Source of the DNA: Sphaerisporangium viridialbum
GTDB taxonomy: Bacteria; Actinomycetota; Actinomycetes; Streptosporangiales; Streptosporangiaceae
Length of the DNA: 64,000 nt
Direction of reading: 5' to 3'
Assembly (NCBI RefSeq): GCF_049674955.1
Contig: NZ_CP187232.1
Location: 3,410,001-3,474,000 of the forward strand
Below are positions 42,337-51,012 of the stretch, piece after piece (position 1 is the stretch's first letter; every line of letters starts with the position of its first letter). The notes below the pieces were generated by a model that did not search any database, was not told the origin of the DNA, and saw only the letters and a list, made by a program, of their open reading frames with translations. The position numbers and the translations under genes were made by a program.

Positions 42337-45160
42337 CGTAGACCTCCATTTCCCAGAGGGAGTAGCCGTAGCCGGTGGCGCGCTGTGTGCCGTACATGCG
42401 GACGTAACGTGCGGTGGTGGCGGTGAAGGTGAGATCGTCGGTGCCGCCGTCGGATGTGGTGGTGGTGTAGGCGGGTGTCCAGGTGGTGCCGTTGGTCGAG
42501 GTCTCGATGCGGTAGGCCTTGCCGTAGGCGGCCTCCCAGGTGAGCTTCACGCGGTTGACCGAACGGTTCGCCCCGAGGTCGACGGAGATCCACTGCGGGT
42601 CGGAGAAGGCCGAGGACCAGCGGGTTCCCGCGTTGCCGTCGACCGCGTTGGCGGCGGCGGTGCCGGCGTTCTCCACCGAGGAGGCGGTGGCCGGACGTCC
42701 CTGCGACAGCAGCCCCGAGGTGGGCGGCGGGCCCGATCCTGTGCCCAGAGTGAAGTCGTCCAGGTCGAACAGCGCGCCGGCGCCCCCGGTGAACACCAGG
42801 TAGAGCTTGGTCGTGCCCGCCGGGGCCCCCGACAGGGGAGCGGTGACGTCGGTGAAGGTCTCCCAGCCGCCGGTCACGGGCACGGTCGCGGTGCCGAGCA
42901 GCGTGCCGGTGGGGGAGCCCGCCCTCACCTGGATGGAGCCGCCGACGCCGCCCGAGCTGACCCGCGCGCTGAACGACGGGATGCCCGACAGGACGTACGG
43001 GTCGAACTCGATCCAGTCGCCGTTCTCGATGTTGCCGACGGTCTTGGCGCCGTGCGCCGTCGCCTTGTCGAACAGCGCGATGCCCTGCGAGGTGGTGTAG
43101 TGCTCGGCCTGGCGGGTCTTCGGCTGGGTGACGACCTGCGCGTGCGTGGTCAGCCCGCCCGCGTCGGTGTACTCGGCGTCCCAGACTCCGAACAGGTTGG
43201 CCGCCCCGTCGTGCTCACCGTTGAGCGGGGTCTGGATCGTGCCGGCGCAGCCGGTCGCCGTGGCCATCGGGTGGCCGTGCGTGTCGTGCCCCAGGATGTA
43301 GTTCATCTTGACCCGCGAGCAGTCGATCGTGCCGTCCTCGGCGTCGGTCGCGGTGATCCGGTACGGCACGGCGTCGCCGAAGGAGAACACCTGGCCGTTC
43401 TGCGGGAGCTGGATGCTCACGTTCGGCGCGGTGTTGCCGACGGTCACGGTGACGTTGGCGGTGGCGGTCTTGCCGGTGCTGTCGCGTACCGTCAGCGTGA
43501 CGATGTAGGTGCCGTTGGTGGTGTAGGTGTGGGTCGGGTTGGCCGCCGTCGAGGTGCCGCCGTCGCCGAAGGCCCACGAGTAGGTGATCGCGTCGCCGTC
43601 TGGGTCCGAGGTGCCGGCCGAGGAGAACGCCACGCTGAGCGGCGCCTTGCCGCTGAGCGGGGTGCCAGAGGCGACCGCGATGGGCGACCGCCCGCCGGTT
43701 CCGCCGCCGATGTACTCGATGCGGTAGAGGGCGGAGTCGGCGTTGCCGTTGAACCACCCGGTGCCGTAGTCGAGCACGTACAGCGCCCCGTCGGGACCGA
43801 AGGCCATGTCCATCACGGTCTTGCCCGACCAGGGGAAGGGCTGGATCGCGCCGCGGCTTCCGTCGGCGTTGACGACGATGTCCTTGATCCACCCGCGCTG
43901 GAGCTCGCCCGCGAAGAAGTGGCCATCCAGCGACTGCGGGAACTTGACCGGCGAGCTGACGTTGGTGTTGTACCGGTAGACCACGCCGCCCATCGGCGAC
44001 TCGGCGCCGCAGCCGAACTCCGGCAGGTTGCAGCCGTCGTAGGTGATCCACGCGGCCTTGGCGGGCGGGAGCTTGGCCTGCCCGGTGTTGTTGCGCGAGC
44101 TGTTGGTGGGCCCGCCGGCGCAGTCGTACTTGGCGCCGACCGTCCCGGTGGCGTAGTCGTAGTGCGCGTAGGTCTCCGCCGGGGTGTTGTTCCCGGTGCA
44201 GTACGGCCAGCCGTAGAAGCCGGGCGAGGTGATCCGGTCGAACTCCACCTGGCCGCCGGGGCCGCGCGGCCCGGCCGCGCCGGCGTCGGGGCCGTAGTCG
44301 CCGAGGTAGACCACGCCGGTGGCCTTGTCCACGCTCATACGGAACGGGTTGCGGAACCCCATGGCGTAGATCTCGGGCCTGGTGTTCGCCGTCCCCGGCG
44401 CGAACATGTTGCCGGCCGGGATCGAGTACGAGCCGTCGGCGTTCACCTTGATGCGCAGCACCTTGCCGCGCAGGTCGTTGGTGTTGGCCGCGCCGCGCTG
44501 CGCGTCCAGGAAGGGCGCGCGGCCCGGACGGTCGTCCATCGGGGCGTAGCCGTCGTTGAAGCCGGGCTCGGTGTCGTCGCCGGTGGTCAGGTACAGGTTG
44601 CCCGCGGCGTCGAAGTCGATGTCGCCGCCGACGTGGCAGCAGGCGCCCCGGTTGGTCTTGACCTCCAGGACGGTCTTCTCACTGGCGGTGTTGAGGGTGT
44701 TGTCGGCGTTCAGCGTGAAGCGCGACAGCCGGTTGACGCCCTCGAAGCGGGCGAAGTCGGCCGGGGTGCCGTCCAGCGGGGAGCCGTTCGGCGGGGTGTT
44801 CAGCGGCGGGGCGTAGTACAGGTAGATGAACCTGTTGGTGGCGAAGCCGGGGTCGACGCCGACGCCCTGCAGGCCCTCCTCGTCGTTGAAGTACACGGCC
44901 AGCTTGCCGGAGACCTTGGTGTTCCCGGCCGCGTCGGTGACGCGCACTGTTCCGTCGCGGGCCGTGTGCACGACCGAGCGGTCGGGCATCACGGCCATGG
45001 ACATGGGTTCGCCCACCTCGGCCACACCCTTGGCGAGGGTGACCTGCTGGAACTGGGCGGGGTCGACCGGCGCGGCGTGCGCCGGAAGCGGTTGCGCGAG
45101 CAGGGCCAGCGCCAGCAGCGTGGCACCGGCCCATCGGCGCATCGAGGGCATCGAGGGCAT
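42329..45160 (-). CDS. Secreted PQQ-type sugar dehydrogenase with PKD, CBM6 and CBM32
   Basis: 943 residues; ATG 45160 taken, with ATG 45151 and 45142 as alternatives. Signal peptide (about 1-29, ending AHA). The GSDH beta-propeller (about 35-490) shows VVHTARDGTVRV, ACCHVGGDIDFD, GNLYLTTGDD, RNPFRMSVD and GALYVLDYGTGWF. It is followed by a PKD domain (about 500-590; DGDAITYSWAFGDGG), an Ig-like stretch, CBM6 (about 690-810; NGDWIEFDPYV) and CBM32 (about 820-943). It would oxidise sugar ends outside the cell if PQQ is supplied; no PQQ genes are present here. Its CBM32 DNA is almost identical to that of the ThuA gene. Confidence 0.88.
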   Translation of the reverse strand: MPSMPSMRRWAGATLLALALLAQPLPAHAAPVDPAQFQQVTLAKGVAEVGEPMSMAVMPDRSVVHTARDGTVRVTDAAGNTKVSGKLAVYFNDEEGLQGVGVDPGFATNRFIYLYYAPPLNTPPNGSPLDGTPADFARFEGVNRLSRFTLNADNTLNTASEKTVLEVKTNRGACCHVGGDIDFDAAGNLYLTTGDDTEPGFNDGYAPMDDRPGRAPFLDAQRGAANTNDLRGKVLRIKVNADGSYSIPAGNMFAPGTANTRPEIYAMGFRNPFRMSVDKATGVVYLGDYGPDAGAAGPRGPGGQVEFDRITSPGFYGWPYCTGNNTPAETYAHYDYATGTVGAKYDCAGGPTNSSRNNTGQAKLPPAKAAWITYDGCNLPEFGCGAESPMGGVVYRYNTNVSSPVKFPQSLDGHFFAGELQRGWIKDIVVNADGSRGAIQPFPWSGKTVMDMAFGPDGALYVLDYGTGWFNGNADSALYRIEYIGGGTGGRSPIAVASGTPLSGKAPLSVAFSSAGTSDPDGDAITYSWAFGDGGTSTAANPTHTYTTNGTYIVTLTVRDSTGKTATANVTVTVGNTAPNVSIQLPQNGQVFSFGDAVPYRITATDAEDGTIDCSRVKMNYILGHDTHGHPMATATGCAGTIQTPLNGEHDGAANLFGVWDAEYTDAGGLTTHAQVVTQPKTRQAEHYTTSQGIALFDKATAHGAKTVGNIENGDWIEFDPYVLSGIPSFSARVSSGGVGGSIQVRAGSPTGTLLGTATVPVTGGWETFTDVTAPLSGAPAGTTKLYLVFTGGAGALFDLDDFTLGTGSGPPPTSGLLSQGRPATASSVENAGTAAANAVDGNAGTRWSSAFSDPQWISVDLGANRSVNRVKLTWEAAYGKAYRIETSTNGTTWTPAYTTTTSDGGTDDLTFTATTARYVRMYGTQRATGYGYSLWEMEVYGV
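42336..42731 (-). repeat. 396-bp direct repeat encoding CBM32, copy 2
   Basis: Second copy of the 40757-41152 repeat, at the 3' end of the sugar dehydrogenase gene, 1579 bp away in the same orientation. Confidence 0.9.
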
Positions 45161-45185
45161 TGCGGCATCCAGAGGGTGGGGGGTG

Positions 45186-45215
45186 ACCGGGGTCCCGCGG
45201 GTGCGGGACCCCGGT
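45186..45215 (-). terminator. Intercistronic hairpin between GH16 and dehydrogenase genes
   Basis: A 13-bp perfect stem (45186-45198 with 45203-45215), loop GGGT, no T-tract. It may partly terminate the GH16 transcript, limiting the downstream genes. Confidence 0.6.
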
Positions 45216-45220
45216 GGCGC

Positions 45221-47374
45221 TCACTGGTAGACGCGGACGTAGTCGACGAGCATCTTCTGCGGGAGAACGGTGGTCGCGTCGGGCGGGCCCGGCCAGTCGC
45301 CGCCCACGGCGTTGTTGAGGATGATGAAGAAGGGGTGGTCGAACACCCACGGCCCGCGCGTCGCCTCCAGCGTCGCCCGGTCGACCGTGTGGATGGTGTT
45401 GCCGTCCACCGTGAACTTCATGCCCTGGCTGTTCCAGTCGACGGCGAAGACGTGGAAGTCCGAGGCGAAGTCACCGGCGATCGAGTACGGCGAGCCGAAC
45501 CCGCCGCCGCCGAAGTACGCGGGGGCGTGGATCGTGGAGTAGACCGTCTGCGGCTCACGGCCGAGGTGCTCCATGATGTCGATCTCGCCGACGTACGGCC
45601 AGGGCCTGCCCTGGTCGAAGAAGTCGGCGCCGAGCAGCCAGAACGCCGGCCACAGGCCCTTGGTGCCGGACACCTTGATCCGGGCCTCGACACGGCCGTA
45701 GGTGAAGCTGAACTTGCCGTAGGTGTTGATCCTGGAGGAGGTGTACTGGCACGGGCCGCCGGGGCAGGCCGATCCGGCCGTGGTCTGCCTGCGGGCCTCC
45801 ATCACGAGGTTCCCTGCGCCGTCGGTCGAGGCGTTGTCGTTGTCGGTGTAGTACTGCAGCTCGTTGTTGACGCCGGGCCCGATCTCGGGCTTCCACTTGG
45901 CCGCGTCGGGCTTGGTGCCCGCCGGGCCGTTGAACTCGTCGCTCCACACGAGCTGCGGGGGGTTGCGCGGGTCGGGCGGGAGCGGCGGCGGGGTGATGGG
46001 GGCGCCTCCGGTGCCCCAGACCTGGAACTCCCACAGCGAGTAGCCATAGGCGGTCGCCCGCTGCGTGCCGTACATGCGCACGTAGCGGCCGGTGCCGTCC
46101 ACGGTGAGGGTCTGCTTGAACCCGGTGCCGGTGGTCGTGGAGTAGATCGGGGTCCACGTGGCGGCGTCGGGGGAGGTCTGGATCTGGAAGGCCTTGGCGT
46201 AGGCCGGGTCCCACTGGAGGATGACCTTGTGGATCTGCGCGGTGGCGCCGAGGTCAACGTAGATCCAGCCCGGGTCGACCCAGCCGGTGGTGGAGCTGGT
46301 GGCCCAGCGAGTGGCCGGGTCGCGGTCGAACGCCTTGGCCGCCGTGCAGCCTCCGCAGTTCACGTCGTCCTGCGTGGTGGAGGCGACGCCGGGCCTGCCG
46401 TATGACAGGAGCTTGTCACCGCCGGGGTCGACGGTGGGGGTGATGGTCGGCGTCGGGGTGGGCGTGGAGGTCCCCGAGCCGGTGTGGACGATCACCTCGA
46501 ACAGCGAGTCGCCGTACGGGGTGGCCCGCTGGGTCAGGTAGATCCGCAGGTAGCGGCCCGTGCCGGTCACGGTGAGGTTCTGCGTGCCACCGGTGCCGGT
46601 GGTCGTGGAGTAGACCGTGGTCCAGGCGTTGGCGTCGGCGGAGAGCTGGAGCTGGAAGGCCGTGGCGTAGGCCGCCTCCCAGACCAGGGTCACGCCGCAG
46701 ACCTGCTTGGCCGAGCCGAGGTCGATCTGGAGCCACTGCGGGTCGCTGAACGCGCTGGCCCACCGGGTGCCGGCGTTGCCGTCCACCGCGTTGCCCGCCG
46801 GGAAGGCGGCGTTCTCCGTGGAGGAGGCGGTGGCGGGACGTCCCTGCGCGGCGTTGTCGGTGCCGCAGCCGGTGGCCGGCGCCGTGGTGCCGTAGACCTG
46901 GAACTCGAAGAGCGAATAGCCGTACGCCGTGGCCCGCTGTGTGCCGTACATGCGGACATAGCGCCCCGTGCCCGTTACCGTGAGATCCTGCGTGCCGCCG
47001 GTGCCGGTGGTCGTGGAGTAGATCGAGGTCCAGGTGGCGGCGTCGGCCGAGGTCTGGATCTGGAAGGCCTTGCCGTAGGCGGCCTCCCAGTTCAGCACCA
47101 CACGGCTGATGCTCGCGGTCGCGCCGAGGTCGACCTGGAGCCACTGTGGGTCGCTGAACGCGCTCGCCCACCGGGTGCCGGCGTTGCCGTCCACCGCGCC
47201 GGCGGCGGGGAAGGCGGCGCTCTCCGACGAGGAGGCCGTGACCGGTCTGGCCTGTGACAGCAGGCTGTCGGCCGCCATGGCCGGTGCGAGGGTGAAGCAG
47301 GACGTGATCACGATGATCGCGGTGGCGACGAGCAACCCCAAGCGAAAGCGGCTCGGGCTGCGGGAAGAACTCAC
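45221..47374 (-). CDS. Secreted GH16 endo-glucanase with three CBM32 modules
   Basis: 717 residues from GTG 47374, behind GAGGAGA. Signal peptide (1-35), CBM32 (about 36-165), CBM32 (about 170-300), TPTPTPTITP linker, a third CBM32 (about 318-455) and a C-terminal GH16 jelly roll (about 470-717). The catalytic motif GEIDIMEHLG is intact: nucleophile Glu597, Asp599, acid/base Glu602. The subgroup resembles laminarinase-type endo-beta-1,3-glucanases. It is a close paralogue of the 57017 protein, which has two CBM32 modules. Paired operators lie at 47404 and 47514. It probably leads an operon with the dehydrogenase and ThuA genes. Confidence 0.93.
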   Translation of the reverse strand: MSSSRSPSRFRLGLLVATAIIVITSCFTLAPAMAADSLLSQARPVTASSSESAAFPAAGAVDGNAGTRWASAFSDPQWLQVDLGATASISRVVLNWEAAYGKAFQIQTSADAATWTSIYSTTTGTGGTQDLTVTGTGRYVRMYGTQRATAYGYSLFEFQVYGTTAPATGCGTDNAAQGRPATASSTENAAFPAGNAVDGNAGTRWASAFSDPQWLQIDLGSAKQVCGVTLVWEAAYATAFQLQLSADANAWTTVYSTTTGTGGTQNLTVTGTGRYLRIYLTQRATPYGDSLFEVIVHTGSGTSTPTPTPTITPTVDPGGDKLLSYGRPGVASTTQDDVNCGGCTAAKAFDRDPATRWATSSTTGWVDPGWIYVDLGATAQIHKVILQWDPAYAKAFQIQTSPDAATWTPIYSTTTGTGFKQTLTVDGTGRYVRMYGTQRATAYGYSLWEFQVWGTGGAPITPPPLPPDPRNPPQLVWSDEFNGPAGTKPDAAKWKPEIGPGVNNELQYYTDNDNASTDGAGNLVMEARRQTTAGSACPGGPCQYTSSRINTYGKFSFTYGRVEARIKVSGTKGLWPAFWLLGADFFDQGRPWPYVGEIDIMEHLGREPQTVYSTIHAPAYFGGGGFGSPYSIAGDFASDFHVFAVDWNSQGMKFTVDGNTIHTVDRATLEATRGPWVFDHPFFIILNNAVGGDWPGPPDATTVLPQKMLVDYVRVYQ

Positions 47375-47403
47375 GGCGTCTCCTCGGCAGGCATGGGGGT
47401 TCG

Positions 47404-47415
47404 GGGAGCGCTCCC
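47404..47415. promoter_or_regulatory. CebR-like operator, class B, for the GH16 gene
   Basis: GGGAGCGCTCCC, 8 bases after the minus-strand -10 box. It matches the core of the published CebR/CelR box TGGGAGCGCTCCCA. Confidence 0.85.
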
Positions 47416-47423
47416 GGAGACCG

Positions 47424-47453
47424 AGAGTGCGCTTTCCGGTCAGGGGCTGTCAA
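47424..47453 (-). promoter_or_regulatory. Promoter of the triple-CBM32 GH16 gene
   Basis: Minus strand: TTGACA (47448-47453), 18-bp spacer, CACTCT (47424-47429). Confidence 0.75.
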
Positions 47454-47513
47454 GGGCCCAATTAACTCGGAGGAAACCTTGCGCACATCCGTGCGCAATC
47501 GTCGATGCGCGAC

Positions 47514-47527
47514 TGAGAGCGCTCTCA
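47514..47527. promoter_or_regulatory. LacI-type operator, class A core, in the divergent region
   Basis: TGAGAGCGCTCTCA, a perfect 14-bp palindrome with the class A core, centred 111 bp from the 47404 site. Confidence 0.75.
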
Positions 47528-47586
47528 AGCCGCTCTCGGCCTACTCCTTTTCACCCTCTGACCTGCGTGAACGGTGAGGGAACAGA

Positions 47587-47598
47587 GAGAGCGCTCCC
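47587..47598. promoter_or_regulatory. Hybrid LacI-type operator
   Basis: GAGAGCGCTCCC: class A left half and class B right half. A matching hybrid is at 56965. Confidence 0.6.
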
Positions 47599-47654
47599 TG
47601 CGGGCGAGGGCGGATCCGGTGTCCAGGTCACGACGATCGTTATCGGCGAACCCG

Positions 47655-47684
47655 TTGACACGGGGGGCGCAACGGAATGAACCT
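47655..47684 (+). promoter_or_regulatory. Promoter of the ceb-like operon
   Basis: TTGACA (47655-47660), 18-bp spacer, GAACCT (47679-47684), with a class B operator directly downstream. Confidence 0.7.
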
Positions 47685-47689
47685 TCTCA

Positions 47690-47701
47690 GGGAGCGCTCC
47701 C
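47690..47701. promoter_or_regulatory. CebR-like operator, class B, of the ceb-like operon
   Basis: GGGAGCGCTCCC within the 14-bp palindrome AGGGAGCGCTCCCT (47689-47702), at the expected transcription start. The 361-base divergent region 47375-47735 thus holds four operator-like sites and two promoters. Confidence 0.85.
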
Positions 47702-47735
47702 TCCATGATCATTAATAGCCCCCCAGGGAGGGTCT

Positions 47736-49043
47736 ATGGGCAAGCTTCGCCCCGGGATGCTCGTCACCCCGCTACTCGCCGCCGTACTGGCCGTCAGCGT
47801 GACCGCTTGTGGCGGTGACAGCGGTGGCGGCGCGGGTGCCTCTTCGGGCGCCACACAGCCGGCCGAGAAGATCAAGCTGACGGTCGCGCTGTTCAGCGAC
47901 TTCCACTTCGCTCCTCTGTACGAGGAGTTCAAGAAGACGCACCCGAACGTCGAGATCGTCGAGCGCCGGGCGCAGTTCAACGACCACCACAAGAACCTCA
48001 CCACGCAGCTGGCCACGGGGGCGGGCGCTGCCGACGTCGAGGCGGTCGAGGCGGGCTACATCGCCACGTTCACCCCGCTGGCCGACAAGTTCTACAACCT
48101 CAACGACTACGGCCTCGGCAAGCGGCAGAGCGACTACCTCGACTGGAAGTGGAAGCAGGGTCTGTCCACCGACGGCACCCAGCTGCTGGGTCTCGGCACC
48201 GATGTCGGCGGCCTCGCCATGTGCTACCGCACCGACCTGTTCAAGAAGGCCGGCCTGCCCACCAACCGGGACGAGGTGTCGCAGCTCTGGCCCACCTGGG
48301 AGGCGTACCTGGAGGCGGGCAAGAAGTTCGTCGGCGCGAAGGTGTCGGGCGCCAAGTGGTTCGACGGCCCCGGTGAGAACTTCCGCGCCATGGTCGACCA
48401 GGCCCCCGTCGGGTTCTACGACGAGCAGAACAACCTGGTCGCCGGCACCAACCCGGACGTGAAGAAGGCGTTCGACCTGTCGGCCCAGATGATCCAGGCC
48501 GACGAGTCGGCCAAGCTCAACGCCTTCAGCCCGCCGTGGAACACCGGTCTCACCAAGGGCTCGTTCGCGACCATCATCTGCCCGTCCTGGAAGACCGGCA
48601 GCATCAAGGACGCGGCCCCGACCACGGCCGGCAAGTGGGACGTGGCGGCGGTGCCCGGCGGTGGCGGCGGCAACCAGGGCGGCACGCACCTGATGGCCCC
48701 CAAGCAGGGCAAGCACCCCAAGGAGGCGGCCGAGCTCATCGACCTGCTGACCAACAAGGACACCCAGCTCAAGCTGTTCACCGACGCCGGGGCCCTTCCC
48801 TCCATCCCCGCCCTCTACGACGACCCGACCATCACCGGGTTCAAGAACCCGTTCTTCAGCGACGCGCCGACCGGAAAGATCTTCACCGACGCCGCCAAGG
48901 CCCTCAAGCCGCAGCACGTCGGGCCGAAGGCCGGCGACGTCCTGACCGCTTTCGGCAACGCCCTCCAGCGCATCGAGCAGGGCAAGCAGACGCCGGAGGA
49001 GTCCTGGGCGCAGTCGCTCAAGGACCTCGAAAGGATCAAGTAG
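47736..49043 (+). CDS. Sugar ABC transporter substrate-binding lipoprotein, CebE-like (locus II)
   Basis: 435 residues from ATG 47736 behind GGGAGG. Signal peptide with lipobox SVTAC, Gly/Ser linker, and a family 1 solute-binding fold (KLTVALFSDFHFAPLYEEF, ADVEAVEAGYIATF, GTDVGGLAMCYRTDLFKKAG, KQGKHPKEAAELIDLLT). Order and operator match cellobiose-type ceb operons. The neighbouring GH16 enzymes make laminari-oligosaccharides an alternative ligand (inference). The ATPase is absent from the window. A strong hairpin follows. Confidence 0.92.
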   Translation: MGKLRPGMLVTPLLAAVLAVSVTACGGDSGGGAGASSGATQPAEKIKLTVALFSDFHFAPLYEEFKKTHPNVEIVERRAQFNDHHKNLTTQLATGAGAADVEAVEAGYIATFTPLADKFYNLNDYGLGKRQSDYLDWKWKQGLSTDGTQLLGLGTDVGGLAMCYRTDLFKKAGLPTNRDEVSQLWPTWEAYLEAGKKFVGAKVSGAKWFDGPGENFRAMVDQAPVGFYDEQNNLVAGTNPDVKKAFDLSAQMIQADESAKLNAFSPPWNTGLTKGSFATIICPSWKTGSIKDAAPTTAGKWDVAAVPGGGGGNQGGTHLMAPKQGKHPKEAAELIDLLTNKDTQLKLFTDAGALPSIPALYDDPTITGFKNPFFSDAPTGKIFTDAAKALKPQHVGPKAGDVLTAFGNALQRIEQGKQTPEESWAQSLKDLERIK

Positions 49044-49053
49044 CCCGCCGGGG

Positions 49054-49084
49054 GTGGCCGGCCCGGTGACACCGGGCCGGCCAC
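49054..49084 (+). terminator. Hairpin after the binding-protein gene
   Basis: A 14-bp perfect stem (49054-49067 with 49071-49084), loop GAC, no T-tract. It has the same position as the hairpins after the locus I binding-protein gene. Confidence 0.7.
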
Positions 49085-49207
49085 ACACCTGCCGGACGCG
49101 TCGCCGGGCGCGTCCGACCAGGTGGTCCTCCTCCGCATCCGATGGCGGGGCGCGCCGTACCGACGGCCCGCCCTGCCCGATCCGATGGCTTGCCGAAAGG
49201 AGCTGCC

Positions 49208-50182
49208 ATGGCCACCCGTGCCCCCGACAACCTGGCGGCGACCCCGCCTCCTTCCCCGGTGCGGTCCGGGCCCGGTACGCACCGGCGTCACATCGTGCAC
49301 CGGATGGACGTCAAGGCCTCGCCGTACGCCTATGTCGCCCCGTTCTTCCTGCTGTTCTGCGCGTTCGGGCTGTTCCCCCTGGCGTACACCGCCTGGGTGA
49401 GCCTGCACGACTGGACGCTGCTGTCCGACGTGCACAAGTTCGTCGGGCTGGACAACTTCGTCACGCTGCTCGGTGACGACTACTTCTGGAACGCCACGTT
49501 CAACACGCTGTCCATCGGCGTGCTGTCGACGGTGCCCCAGCTGCTGCTGGCCATCTGGCTGGCGCACCTGCTGAACCGCCCGCTCCGGGCCCAGACCCTG
49601 TTCAGGGTCACGCTGCTGCTGCCGAACGTGACCAGCGTGGTCGCGGTCGTCGTCATCTTCAGCCAGCTCTTCGGCCGGGACTACGGCCTGATCAACTGGG
49701 TGCTGTCCTGGTTCGGCGCCGGCTCCGTCGACTGGAACGCCGGCACCGCCACCTCCCACACCGCGATCTCGGTCATGATCATGTGGCGGTGGACGGGCTA
49801 CAACACGCTGATCTTCCTGGCGGCCATGCAGGCCGTGCCGCGCGAGCTGTACGAGGCGGCCACCATCGACGGGGCGAGCGGGTTCACCCAGCTCCGCAAG
49901 ATCACGGTGCCGATGATCCGGCCCACGATCGTGTTCGTGGTCATCACCTCCACGATCGGCGCGATGCAGGTGCTCGCCGAGCCGTTGCTGTTCGGCACCT
50001 ACAGCATCACCGGCGGTCCCGACCGGCAGTACCAGACGCTGTCACTGTTCATCTACGAGAACTTCACCAAGCTGGACTTCGGCTACGCCTCGGCCGTCTC
50101 CTGGATGATGTTCATCTTCATCGTCGTCATCGCGGGCGTGAACTACCTGCTCACCCGCCGGACGAGAGGGAGCCTGACGTGA
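49208..50182 (+). CDS. Sugar ABC transporter permease, CebF-like (locus II)
   Basis: 324 residues; ATG 49208 chosen for the AAAGGAG site (the frame open from 49142 has none). Six-helix CUT1 permease with EAA motif LYEAATIDGASGFTQLRKIT. The stop overlaps the next GTG (GTGA at 50179-50182). It forms the channel with the 50179 permease for the 47736 binding protein. Confidence 0.93.
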   Translation: MATRAPDNLAATPPPSPVRSGPGTHRRHIVHRMDVKASPYAYVAPFFLLFCAFGLFPLAYTAWVSLHDWTLLSDVHKFVGLDNFVTLLGDDYFWNATFNTLSIGVLSTVPQLLLAIWLAHLLNRPLRAQTLFRVTLLLPNVTSVVAVVVIFSQLFGRDYGLINWVLSWFGAGSVDWNAGTATSHTAISVMIMWRWTGYNTLIFLAAMQAVPRELYEAATIDGASGFTQLRKITVPMIRPTIVFVVITSTIGAMQVLAEPLLFGTYSITGGPDRQYQTLSLFIYENFTKLDFGYASAVSWMMFIFIVVIAGVNYLLTRRTRGSLT

Positions 50183-51012
50183 ACCGGCGCCTCGGTGCGA
50201 GCACGGCCCGCACGCTCACCTACCTCACGCTGCTGGCGGTGGCGTTCTTCTCGGCCCTGCCGCTGTACTACAGCGTGGTGGTCGCCTCGCGCGACAACTC
50301 GGCGCTCGCCGACGTGCCGCCCCCGCTGCTGCCGGGCGGCAACCTCCTCGCCAACGTGGAACGGGTCTTCGACACCGTGCCCTTCGCGCTCGCGCTGCTG
50401 AACTCCGTCCTGGTGTCCGGCGCCATCGCGATCTCGGTGATGTTCTTCTCCACCCTGGCCGGGTTCGCCTTCGCCAAGCTGCGCTTCCGCGGCGGCAAGG
50501 CCCTGCTGGTGCTCACCGTGGCGACGATGATGGTGCCGACCCAGCTCGGCATCATCCCGCTGTACCTGCTCATGGTGAAGCTGGAGTGGACCGGCTCGAT
50601 GTACGCGCTGGTCGTCCCCGCGCTCACCAACGCCTTCGGCGTCTTCTTCATGACGCAGTACCTGTCGCGGGCGCTGCCGACCGAGCTCCTGGAGGCCGGC
50701 CGGGTCGACGGCTGCACCACCTGGGGCCTGTTCTGGCACGTGGTGCTCCCGGCCGCGCGCCCGGCCGCGGCCGTCCTCGGCATGCTGACCTTCATGTCGG
50801 CGTGGAACGACTACTTCTGGCCGCTGGTCGTGCTGACCCCGGAGAACCCCACCGTGCAGGTCGCGCTGTCGACGCTCGCCGCCGGGTACGTCAGCGACTA
50901 CGCGCTCAGCCTGACCGGCACGGCACTCGGCACGCTGCCGCTGGTCATCGTGTTCGCCCTGCTCGGGAAGCAGGTCATCGGAGGAATCATGCAAGGAGCT
51001 GTGAAGGGATGA
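50179..51012 (+). CDS. Sugar ABC transporter permease, CebG-like (locus II)
   Basis: 277 residues from GTG 50179 (4-bp overlap with the previous gene). Six membrane helices and EAA-like loop LLEAGRVDGCTTWGLFWHVV, with the MalG-type C-terminus QVIGGIMQGAVKG. The end overlaps the GH1 start (ATGA at 51009). Confidence 0.93.
   Translation: MNRRLGASTARTLTYLTLLAVAFFSALPLYYSVVVASRDNSALADVPPPLLPGGNLLANVERVFDTVPFALALLNSVLVSGAIAISVMFFSTLAGFAFAKLRFRGGKALLVLTVATMMVPTQLGIIPLYLLMVKLEWTGSMYALVVPALTNAFGVFFMTQYLSRALPTELLEAGRVDGCTTWGLFWHVVLPAARPAAAVLGMLTFMSAWNDYFWPLVVLTPENPTVQVALSTLAAGYVSDYALSLTGTALGTLPLVIVFALLGKQVIGGIMQGAVKG

Noticed and set aside
42329..47374. Long plus-strand open frames antisense to the CBM32 and GH16 genes
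   Set aside because: Shadow frames produced by high GC third positions; they have no family similarity or ribosome sites.
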